Source: an uncultured Opitutales bacterium
GTDB taxonomy: Bacteria; Verrucomicrobiota; Verrucomicrobiia; Opitutales; Intestinicryptomonadaceae
NCBI GenBank assembly: GCA_900547395.1
Contig: URGP01000016.1
Location: 1-52,746 of the forward strand
DNA length: 52,746 bases
Direction: 5' to 3'
The position numbers and the translations under genes are program-made. This document shows positions 1-6,946 of this stretch, one piece after another. How positions within the stretch are numbered: position 1 is the stretch's first letter; each line of letters begins with the position of its first letter. The notes beneath the pieces are model-generated. The model ran no database searches. It saw only the letters and a list, made by a program, of their open reading frames with translations, and was not told where the DNA came from.

Positions 1-268
1 TCCTTCTTTGCCCTCCTTTTTTTTATCCATTCCACAATCTTTGACGTAGAGCGTTGATAATTGCCCATATTTTCCCACTTTTCCCAAAAAATCTACAAAA
101 AATCTACAAAACTTTTTTATGTTTTTCTGCTTAAACAGAGTTCATTGCATTGAGTTTATTTATTCCACAAATCCTGACAATAGAAAGAAAAGCATTGATA
201 GAGATTTTATAGGAATCTCTTTTAAAATTACGGATTGACGAATTTTTGTTTTGGGAGATTATTTCATT
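1..268. other. AT-rich intergenic region upstream of the SMR gene
   Basis: No gene is visible here. A weak 7-bp inverted repeat (positions 200-206 with 214-220, followed by TTTTAAAA) lies 49 bases before the efflux gene and could be a terminator of an upstream transcript or a leader hairpin. A direct repeat of the form aaaaaatctac occurs twice near 86-108. No riboswitch was recognised; the paired ACGR loops of guanidine-II elements, which often precede SMR genes, are absent. Confidence 0.4.
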
Positions 269-601
269 ATGAATGCCTATTTGATTTTATTTGCCGCAAT
301 CGTCTTTGAAATTATGGCGACTTCTCTTGTCAAGCTTTCAAACGGATTTACGAATTTGCTTCCGACATCGGTTTTGTTGGTTTTTTACGGAATTTCTTTT
401 TATCTTCTGTCGCTTTCCGTAAAGACGATTCCGCTTGGTATAGCTTACGCAATTTGGTCCGGAGTTGGGATTGTCGTCATATCTTTTGTAGGGATTTTTG
501 CCTTCAAGCAGAATCTTGATTTTCCCGCAATACTTGGAATTGCGCTGATTATGATTGGGTGTGTAATCATAAATATTTTTTCAAAGTCATCGGTTCATTA
601 A
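269..601 (+). CDS. Small multidrug resistance (SMR) family efflux transporter
   Basis: A 110-residue, four-helix inner-membrane antiporter of the EmrE/QacE/SugE family, which exports cationic compounds or guanidinium in exchange for protons. From ATG 269 the protein is exactly the EmrE length, and the essential membrane glutamate falls at residue 14 (context IVFEIMATS), as in EmrE. A TTG start at 251 is possible but adds six non-family residues; GGGAG at 253-257 would act as a somewhat distant ribosome site for ATG 269. The GIAYAIWSG loop motif of the family is present near residue 59. The gene is monocistronic in this window. Substrate (drug versus guanidinium) cannot be decided by eye. Confidence 0.9.
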   Translation: MNAYLILFAAIVFEIMATSLVKLSNGFTNLLPTSVLLVFYGISFYLLSLSVKTIPLGIAYAIWSGVGIVVISFVGIFAFKQNLDFPAILGIALIMIGCVIINIFSKSSVH

Positions 602-729
602 ATTAAAATTCCGCGATTTTTCATAAAGACGGGACAAGTTTTGTAAATCGCTTGTCGGTGGATTGCACTGTGCTTCGCTTGCCCTTTGGGTAAATTGCGG
701 TTACAATTTATGCTATCCCTGCCAAACAC

Positions 730-753
730 AAAAAAACCGCAGTTTCCTGCGGT
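730..753 (-). terminator. Rho-independent terminator, minus strand
   Basis: Reading the minus strand, a 7-bp stem ACCGCAG/CTGCGGT closes a GAAA tetraloop and is followed by seven T. It lies 188 bases beyond another minus-strand terminator (941-972), so it may end a separate short transcript from the structured segment between them. Confidence 0.75.
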
Positions 754-940
754 AATTTTTCAAGCTGGCGTCCCCACGGGGATTGTGCTCGCGGCTTGGT
801 TTTGCTTTACAAAATCCGCGCCGTCTCGGCACTCGCTACGCTCGGCTCTTTTTGCGAATGCAAAAAGCCACCGTCTCAGGCTGTCGCTTCGCGCCACCTT
901 CGGCGTCGAACCCCAAGGGGTTCTCATCCCGTTGGAATAC
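754..940 (-). other. GC-rich, highly structured non-coding segment; candidate small RNA or repeat element
   Basis: About 190 bases of clearly higher GC than the surroundings, bracketed by two minus-strand terminators. On the minus strand it contains GAACCCC-TT-GGGGTTC, an 8-bp stem CTTTTTGC/GCAAAAAG around 862-881, a CGCGG/CCGCG stem with inner pairs, and ATCCCC-GT-GGGGA. All six frames give short Arg/Ser/Ala-rich peptides with no family resemblance. It resembles structured intergenic repeats found beside tRNA genes. No function is assigned. Confidence 0.4.
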
Positions 941-972
941 AAAAAAGCCCGCAAATGCTCTTGTTTGCAGGC
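941..972 (-). terminator. Terminator of tRNA-Arg
   Basis: A nine-pair hairpin (947-955 with 964-972) followed on the minus strand by six T. One pair is G-U only when transcribed from the minus strand and a C-A mismatch on the plus strand, which fixes its orientation. It lies 10 bases past the CCA end of tRNA-Arg. Confidence 0.85.
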
Positions 973-981
973 TTTCTTAAA

Positions 982-1057
982 TGGCGGGAGAGGTGGGACT
1001 CGAACCCACGACCAACGGTTTAGAAAACCGCTGCTCTATCCACTGAGCTACACTCCC
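982..1057 (-). tRNA. tRNA-Arg (anticodon UCU)
   Basis: A 76-base cloverleaf on the minus strand with encoded CCA. The anticodon loop is TTCTAAA inside a CGGTT/AACCG stem, giving anticodon TCT, which reads AGA and AGG. The T arm carries GGTTCGAGTCC and the D arm GCTCAGTGGATAGAGC. The acceptor stem has one T-T mismatch at its sixth pair. It has its own promoter (1077-1104) and terminator (941-972). Confidence 0.95.
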
Positions 1058-1076
1058 ATTTTTTTTAAAGATTTCT

Positions 1077-1104
1077 TTTATACCCTCTTTTTTTCTTCTA
1101 TCAA
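1077..1104 (-). promoter_or_regulatory. Sigma70-type promoter of tRNA-Arg
   Basis: On the minus strand TTGATA (1099-1104), a 16-base spacer and TATAAA (1077-1082), placed about 20 bases before the tRNA 5' end. Confidence 0.7.
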
Positions 1105-1243
1105 GAAAATTTTTTAATCTCGCGCTATTTCGTTTCCTTATTTTTGACTTTTATCAAGCCGTTTTTTTTTAAGGTTGTTCTTTGCGGAAATTTTTGCAGA
1201 ATATTTATTTATGGTGTATGGCAATTTTAATTGGTTTAATGCA

Positions 1244-2800
1244 ATGGCGGTTTTTAGGTTTTTGCTTGTTATATTTGCAAGCTTGTTTATGTTGCCGGTG
1301 TTTGCGAAAGCCCTTGTGAAAGAAGGTATGCGCGAGGCTTTGCAGTCGGTTTTAAATTCGGGAGAGGATTTGGTTTTGGAGCCGAACGTGGTTTATGAGC
1401 TTGACGGTGCGTTGAATTTCAAAAAAGAAAATCAAAAGCTTTACACAAAAGGCGCGAAAAATCCTTCGGAGTATGCTGTGTTGAGGCTTGTTTCGGATGT
1501 TCAGTCGCGGCTTTTAAACGGATTGGGCGTGCGGGGAGTTGTCGTTAAAAATGTTGTTTTCGACGGCTCGAAGTATTCCGAAAACAGGAAGGTTGGAATT
1601 CGCGATAGTTTGGTGCAGATGGGAGGTCGCGGCGGCGACAATCAGGTTGTTCAAAACTGTGTGTTTTTAAATTCGAGGGGGTGGTCGATGTTGCACGTTT
1701 TCGAGCCTGCCAAGAACATTGGCATCTTTGACAATTTTTTCTTTTCGTCGGGCGCGGATTGTCGCGGGTCGGGGGCGCATGCGGGAGAGTCTTTGCCTGT
1801 TTGGGGCGACGGAATTTCGCTTGCCTCGAAAAACTCCAAAGTCGCGGGCAACATAATAATAGATCCCACCGATGTCGGCATTGTGGTTTTTTGCGCGTCG
1901 GGTTCTTTGGTTGAAAGAAATGCTGTCGCCGCCGTTTCGCGGGAGGCTTTGGGCGGTATAAACATGGTTGACGCGGTTAAACATTATTTGATTTCCGACA
2001 AAAAATATGATTACCGAGGTGTTTGCGTCAGGGAAAATTTTGTGGAGGCGTTGGGTGCGCGCGTTCATATCGCGTATCCGATAGGAAAGCACATTTGGGG
2101 ACCGGGCAAGAATGCGGGGAAGTCGGGCATAGTGCTGGTTGGCGGGGAGCTTTTGGAAAACGAGATGTCGGGCAAGTGCATGGGTTATGGCATTGCGGTT
2201 TCGGGGGCTGAAAATTTCATTGTAAAGGGAAATGTTTCAACTGCCAAATATTCGCGCATTGGAGACGGCTTGAGCTATAAGCTTCCCGATGGTCCGTGCG
2301 CTTTCATATATGATTTTGAAACTGTCAAAGGCTGTGAATTGCAGCCTGAATTCAAGAAAAGCGTTTCGCATATCATTCATTTGCTTGCGTGCAATTTTGG
2401 TAAGAAGCGCGAAGATTTGGGCGGATTCAGAATGTACGGCTATGGAGATTTTGAGGCGGAGGGCGCGATAGAAACCGCGTATCTTGAAATGCTTTGCCGC
2501 GAGCCTTCCCTTTCTGAATTTGAATACTGGAAGGCCAAAATAAACGATGAACGGCTTTCAGCCGACGCAATCCGTTTAGAGCTTTTGAAGTCGGGCGAAT
2601 TCAAGAAGCTTTTTGGCGATGTAAAGCCTTGCGATTTGCATTGTTTCAGGGCGGCGGTTTGGCTTAATTCGTTCTCGGAGTTGTCCGCAAAAAAAGAATG
2701 GGCTTTGGCGGGCGCAAAAGACAGGATGAATATGCTTTGGCGCAGTGTTTCGGGCAGGGCAGACGGCGCAAAAAAAGGCGCGCAAAAACGCGCGCCATGA
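1244..2800 (+). CDS. Secreted right-handed beta-helix protein with C-terminal DUF4214-like domain
   Basis: A 518-residue exported protein. ATG 1244 is chosen because it begins a clean signal peptide (FRFLLVIFASLFMLPVFAKA); in-frame starts at 1175 and 1211 add residues in front of it. Residues about 60-370 show repeated short strands with N/G/V turns (VVKNVVFDGS, VVQNCVFLNS, KVAGNIIIDP, VERNAVAA, NFIVKGNVS), the pattern of parallel beta-helix proteins such as polysaccharide lyases. Residues about 420-475 (AYLEMLCREPSLSEFEYW, then LLKSGEFKKLFG) resemble DUF4214, found at the ends of exported proteins. The last residues (KKGAQKRAP) are encoded by the terminator of the convergent trpB gene. It may act on or bind a polysaccharide; no catalytic site could be assigned. 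Confidence 0.75.
   Translation: MAVFRFLLVIFASLFMLPVFAKALVKEGMREALQSVLNSGEDLVLEPNVVYELDGALNFKKENQKLYTKGAKNPSEYAVLRLVSDVQSRLLNGLGVRGVVVKNVVFDGSKYSENRKVGIRDSLVQMGGRGGDNQVVQNCVFLNSRGWSMLHVFEPAKNIGIFDNFFFSSGADCRGSGAHAGESLPVWGDGISLASKNSKVAGNIIIDPTDVGIVVFCASGSLVERNAVAAVSREALGGINMVDAVKHYLISDKKYDYRGVCVRENFVEALGARVHIAYPIGKHIWGPGKNAGKSGIVLVGGELLENEMSGKCMGYGIAVSGAENFIVKGNVSTAKYSRIGDGLSYKLPDGPCAFIYDFETVKGCELQPEFKKSVSHIIHLLACNFGKKREDLGGFRMYGYGDFEAEGAIETAYLEMLCREPSLSEFEYWKAKINDERLSADAIRLELLKSGEFKKLFGDVKPCDLHCFRAAVWLNSFSELSAKKEWALAGAKDRMNMLWRSVSGRADGAKKGAQKRAP
2771..2796 (-). terminator. Terminator of trpB, inside the convergent gene
   Basis: GGCGCGC (2777-2783) pairs with GCGCGCC (2790-2796) around a 6-base loop, followed on the minus strand by six T. 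It starts 18 bases past the trpB stop codon and lies within the last codons of the opposing beta-helix gene. Confidence 0.85.
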
Positions 2801-2813
2801 AAATTTGCATTTA

Positions 2814-4181
2814 TCAGCCGACTTTCGGCAGGCGAGAGAGGTTTTCCTGCAATTCCGCGTCCGTCGGGATATAGTCGGTCATTTGGCGGTCGTTGTACTT
2901 TTGGTAGGCGTACATGTCGAAATATCCCGTGCCTGTCAAGCCGAAGAGGATTGTTTTTGCTTCGCCCGTTTCTTTGCATTTCAAGGCTTCGTCCATTGCC
3001 GCTTTGATTGCGTGGCTGCTTTCGGGAGCCGGCAAAGTTCCTTCAACTCTCGCGAACTTAACGGCGGCTTCAAACACTGAAGTCTGGTCAACGGAAACTG
3101 CTTCCAACAGCTTGTCGTCGTAAAGCTGGGACAATATCGGGCTCATTCCGTGGTAGCGCAATCCGCCCGCGTGGTTTGCGGACGGCATAAATTCAGCACC
3201 GAGCGTGTACATTTTGGAAAGCGGGCAGACCATGCCCGTGTCGCAATAGTCATATGCAAATTTGCCGCGCGTAAGGCTTGGGCATGATGCCGGCTCTACT
3301 GCGATAAACCTGTAATCGGCTTCACCCCTTAATTTTTCGCCCATAAACGGCGCAATCAATCCGCCGAGGTTTGAGCCGCCGCCCGCGCATCCGATTATTA
3401 TGTCGGGCTTTATGCCGTATTTTTCAAGCGCGATTTTCGATTCAAGACCGATTATCGACTGGTGCAGCATAACCTGGTTTAGCACCGAGCCCAAAACATA
3501 GCGGTAGCCGTCGGTGTTTGTTGCGGCTTCCACCGCTTCCGAAATCGCGCAGCCGAGGCTTCCCGAAGTGTTGGGATGTTCCGACAAAATTTTCCTGCCG
3601 ACCTGCGTGGTGTCTGAGGGCGAAGGCGTTACCGACGCTCCGTAAGTGCGCATTACTTCTCTTCTGAATGGTTTTTGCTCGTATGAGCACTTCACCATGT
3701 AAACTCTGCAATCCAACCCGAAAAAGCCGCAAGCCATTGAAAGGGCAGTTCCCCACTGTCCCGCTCCCGTTTCGGTTGTCACGCCTTTCAGTCCCTGCTT
3801 TTTCGCGTAATAGGCTTGCGCGATTGCGGAATTGAGCTTATGGCTTCCAGAGGTGTTGTTGCCTTCAAATTTATAGTAAATTTTTGCGGGAGTTTTCAGT
3901 TCCTTTTCCAAAAAGTATGCTCTGATTAGCGGGGACGGGCGGTACATTTTATAGAAATCCAAAATTTCCGAGGGGATTTCCGTATATTGGTTTGTGTTGT
4001 CGAGTTCCTGCTTTACAAGCTCGCCGCAGAAGACTGCTTCGAGTTCGCCTGCCGTCATGGGCTTTAAAGTTTGCGGGTTTAAAAGCGGGGCGGGCTTGTT
4101 TTTCATGTCCGCGCGCACGTTGTACCACGCATTGGGCATTTCTTTTTCGTTTAAATAAATTTTGTATGGAATTTCGCTCAT
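2814..4181 (-). CDS. trpB: Tryptophan synthase beta chain, TrpB2 type
   Basis: A 455-residue PLP enzyme that condenses indole with serine to give tryptophan. The N-terminal 70 residues and overall length match the TrpB2 (TIGR01415-like) branch rather than the 400-residue TrpB1. The PLP lysine is K115 in SGSHKLNSA; ETGAGQWG (137-144) is the catalytic glutamate loop and GGGSN (267-271) the phosphate-binding loop. No trpA lies next to it. TrpB2 enzymes can salvage free indole without TrpA, so a stand-alone role or a distant trp operon are both possible. The 80 bases between it and the next minus-strand gene (which starts at 4970 and ends at 4263) hold no gene. Confidence 0.93.
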   Translation of the reverse strand: MSEIPYKIYLNEKEMPNAWYNVRADMKNKPAPLLNPQTLKPMTAGELEAVFCGELVKQELDNTNQYTEIPSEILDFYKMYRPSPLIRAYFLEKELKTPAKIYYKFEGNNTSGSHKLNSAIAQAYYAKKQGLKGVTTETGAGQWGTALSMACGFFGLDCRVYMVKCSYEQKPFRREVMRTYGASVTPSPSDTTQVGRKILSEHPNTSGSLGCAISEAVEAATNTDGYRYVLGSVLNQVMLHQSIIGLESKIALEKYGIKPDIIIGCAGGGSNLGGLIAPFMGEKLRGEADYRFIAVEPASCPSLTRGKFAYDYCDTGMVCPLSKMYTLGAEFMPSANHAGGLRYHGMSPILSQLYDDKLLEAVSVDQTSVFEAAVKFARVEGTLPAPESSHAIKAAMDEALKCKETGEAKTILFGLTGTGYFDMYAYQKYNDRQMTDYIPTDAELQENLSRLPKVG

Positions 4182-4262
4182 GGATATTTTTTTAATGATT
4201 GACCGCAGTCTTACTCAAAACTGCCTCTTTTTCAAATACAAAATTTTGCGCGGGGGCGTCTT

Positions 4263-4970
4263 TTAATTTTCAACGACCGGCAAAATCTGGCTTGTGTCAA
4301 GCGGAATGCTTTCTGATTCCGGAATGTTGGTTGAGAACACATAGAGTATCGCGCGCTCCGATTCTGTTCCGCCGAGCATTCTTTGAATCATGAGCTTTGG
4401 CTTTTTTCTTGTGTCGAATATTGAAATAAGCCCCATTTTGTATTTTCCCCTCATCGGGAAGTCCGCTTTCCAAATTTCAAACGGATTCAAAAAATGCGGC
4501 TTGTTTTTGTATGTTGCTCCAATCCTGTAAGGGGACAGGTTTATTATTGCGGAGGAGCCGATTGGTATGTTTTCAAAAGAAATGTCGGCAACTTTGGTTT
4601 CGAGTTTTTCTTTTTCGGGGATAATTCCCAATACAAGGCTGTTTGACGGGGCGTTGAAAGTTGCCGCTTTTTCAAAATATTCCTTGCCGTCTTCGAGTTT
4701 CCTGTAAAAAAGGCTTATCTTTTTGTTTTTTGCAACGGCGTATTTTTCCCCAAGCTGTTGTTTTGGTGCGAAATGAACGCGCGCATAGTATTCTCCGACT
4801 TGCGCGTAAAGGGCGGGCTGTGAATTTCCTTCCCCGAGCCAAATCAAGTGAAATGCGGTTGTGTTTGCGTTTGGTTTCGGCCAGGAATAATTTTCCAATA
4901 CTCTGCTTTTTTCTGCCGATAAACAAAGTAGCGGCAATGTCGTCAAGATGGCAAGTAGCAATTTTTTCAT
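4263..4970 (-). CDS. Secreted protein of unknown function
   Basis: A 235-residue protein beginning with a signal peptide (MKKLLLAILTTLPLLCLSA) cleaved near residue 19. The rest is a soluble, mixed alpha/beta-looking chain with SFENIPIGSSAIINLSPY and a C-terminal RAILYVFSTNIPES segment. No family was recognised. It is divergent from the giant pilin-like gene, and the two share a 68-base AT-rich intergenic region, so they may be co-regulated or work together at the cell surface; that link is inference from position only. Confidence 0.7.
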   Translation of the reverse strand: MKKLLLAILTTLPLLCLSAEKSRVLENYSWPKPNANTTAFHLIWLGEGNSQPALYAQVGEYYARVHFAPKQQLGEKYAVAKNKKISLFYRKLEDGKEYFEKAATFNAPSNSLVLGIIPEKEKLETKVADISFENIPIGSSAIINLSPYRIGATYKNKPHFLNPFEIWKADFPMRGKYKMGLISIFDTRKKPKLMIQRMLGGTESERAILYVFSTNIPESESIPLDTSQILPVVEN

Positions 4971-4974
4971 TGAT

Positions 4975-5003
4975 TTGTTATATAAATATGTATTTACTAT
5001 ACA
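4975..5003 (+). promoter_or_regulatory. Promoter of the pilin-like surface protein
   Basis: TTGTTA (4975-4980), 17-base spacer, TATACA (4998-5003), 35 bases before the start codon. A 10-base direct repeat TTACTACCAT follows at 5016-5025 and 5031-5040, the second copy overlapping the start codon; it could be an operator. Confidence 0.5.
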
Positions 5004-5038
5004 TTAAATAAATTTTTACTACCATATCAATTACTACC

Positions 5039-6946
5039 ATGCAATACAAAAATGTTAGAAAACGCAAGGCGTTTGCCCTTGTGCTTGCCATAGGCGCGAT
5101 GGCGTTTATGGTTTTGCTCACTCTTACGCTTTCGGCGATAATAAGTTCAAAACTGCGCATTTTAAACGCCCAAAAAGAACAGCGCATGGCGCGCGCAAAT
5201 GCCCTCCTTGGATTGAGCGCGGCGGTTTCAAGTTTGCAGAAGTCTCTCGGTCCAGACATGGTGGTTTCTGCTCCTGCCACGATTTTGGACGCCGATCCCG
5301 ACACCGTTAAAATAGACGATGTCCGCTCTCCGTTTTTGGTGGGGGCTTTCAAGGTAAACAGGGGCGATGAATTTTCCACTCCGCTTGAGTTGCAGGAAAA
5401 AAACAGAGAGTATGCCGACAGGCTGAAAAACAGGGAGTCTGTTTTTGATTTAAACGCGGTAAGCTGGCTTGTTTCGAGCAATGCGCCCGTTAGAAATCCC
5501 GCAACGCAGTCTTTGCGCGAACTTAACGGCGAGGTCGTGAAGCTTGCGGAATACAAGCAGCTTGAAGAGTATCCGAGCGACTTTGGGGGATTTGTGGAAG
5601 CTTCGTCGAAGTTTGGGGAAGTAGAGGTTTTGGCGGGAAAAATTCCGCTTAAAAACGGCTCTTACGCCTGGTGGGTGAGCGACGAGAGCGTCAAGGCGAA
5701 GATAAATCTGACACGCCCCGACACCTATCTTGACGGCGAGGACATGGGAGATGCCGCGTCTTTTTCCGCTCCCGCAGATGCGAGGGTCGCGCAAATTTCA
5801 AATTTGGATTTCTTAGAAAGCCTTTCGAGATTGCAGCTTAATCCGTTTTTGCCGTCCTTTTCCGAAGAATCCGCCTTGGCTCTTAGAAAAATCAGCTCTT
5901 TGGACGAATTTTCAATTCTCGATTCAAGCCTGAAAGATTGGGCAAAGGACAACAAGGGCGACTATACGGCGGTATCCGCAGGCTTGCCCGTTGACGTTGC
6001 AAACGGCAGGCTTAAAGAGGACCTTACCGTATATTTGCAGACGGGAAAAGGGCTTAACGATTCCGACCCGATAATACGCGGAAGCGGAGATTCCGACCCC
6101 GACTATACGGGCGTCGATTTCGGGATTTCAGACTATTCGCAAAATATGCCGCGAATGGGGCTTTTGAAAGGCTTTGCAAATTTGGTTTCGGACGGCGAAA
6201 ACGGGCGCACCCCGAAGTTTGAAACCGCAGTTGAGCCTCTCGGGCACAAATCGACCCCGTCGGAGGTTCAGCACGGTATTTTCCCCGTGGTTTCCGCCAT
6301 AACCTACCACTTCCAGCTTTTTTACGACAACAATTTGTCAACCGACAACAATATAAATTTATACCTCATGTTCTATCCGCGCGTCCGAATTTGGAATCCG
6401 CACAGCGTGAGGCTTGAAAGGTCCGACTATATTTTAAAAATCGGCTTGCCGTACACCATACAGGTATTTGCCGCCGAAAGCCCCGTTAACGGAAGCAGCA
6501 ACCGAAGAATAGGGGCGTTGATTGCCCGCGGCGACACAGAACGCTATTTGGTTGATCCTCAAAATGCGGAAACTGCATATTATTACAATCCGTATGCCGT
6601 TTTCAGCGCAGGTTCGTCTTACGGAACTTTTGAAAAGCATTTTACAGACGTTTTCAAAAACAGAATGTTAAAGAGGGGAAAGGGCGTCAGAAGCGGCGGC
6701 AATTTAAAAGACGAGGGAATGCCCGCCATCTCGCTTGGCATTAAAGACCTCGCGTTAAACCCCGGAGAAAATGTCGAGCTTACCATTCAGAAAACCACGG
6801 AGTTTCGCGATTCCTCGTTTGGCAATGCGGACGGCATGGTGCGTTCGACAAACATAAATTCGCTTCCGTTGCTTGAGCCCGGAGTTGTGGCGCACCCGAG
6901 CGCGCGCACCATCGAGGCAAACAAGGGGGGGCGTATTTTCCCGTAA
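5039..6946 (+). CDS. Verru_Chthon-type pilin-like surface protein, N-terminal part (frameshifted)
   Basis: The first 635 codons of a very large envelope protein. Residues about 8-33 (KAFALVLAIGAMAFMVLLTL) form a type IV pilin/GspK-like hydrophobic N-terminus after a basic stretch, followed by a helical ARANALLGL...LQKSLGPD segment. This LQ-x-x-x-GPD arrangement is recalled from large Verrucomicrobia proteins similar to the Verru_Chthon cassette family. The frame ends at a stop (6944-6946) just after seven G (6925-6931); the protein clearly continues in another frame. Assembly or export by a type IV pilus/type II-like machine is the expected route, but no prepilin neighbours are present. Confidence 0.75.
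   Translation: MQYKNVRKRKAFALVLAIGAMAFMVLLTLTLSAIISSKLRILNAQKEQRMARANALLGLSAAVSSLQKSLGPDMVVSAPATILDADPDTVKIDDVRSPFLVGAFKVNRGDEFSTPLELQEKNREYADRLKNRESVFDLNAVSWLVSSNAPVRNPATQSLRELNGEVVKLAEYKQLEEYPSDFGGFVEASSKFGEVEVLAGKIPLKNGSYAWWVSDESVKAKINLTRPDTYLDGEDMGDAASFSAPADARVAQISNLDFLESLSRLQLNPFLPSFSEESALALRKISSLDEFSILDSSLKDWAKDNKGDYTAVSAGLPVDVANGRLKEDLTVYLQTGKGLNDSDPIIRGSGDSDPDYTGVDFGISDYSQNMPRMGLLKGFANLVSDGENGRTPKFETAVEPLGHKSTPSEVQHGIFPVVSAITYHFQLFYDNNLSTDNNINLYLMFYPRVRIWNPHSVRLERSDYILKIGLPYTIQVFAAESPVNGSSNRRIGALIARGDTERYLVDPQNAETAYYYNPYAVFSAGSSYGTFEKHFTDVFKNRMLKRGKGVRSGGNLKDEGMPAISLGIKDLALNPGENVELTIQKTTEFRDSSFGNADGMVRSTNINSLPLLEPGVVAHPSARTIEANKGGRIFP

Noticed and set aside
235..263. TTGACG-N17-ATTATT promoter for the SMR gene
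   Set aside because: It would make the transcript nearly leaderless and place the ribosome site inside the promoter; the -10 match is poor.
686..1117. 143-codon plus-strand open frame
   Set aside because: It reads through tRNA-Arg antisense (the GGTRTHDQRF pattern is a known false translation of tRNA) and two terminators.
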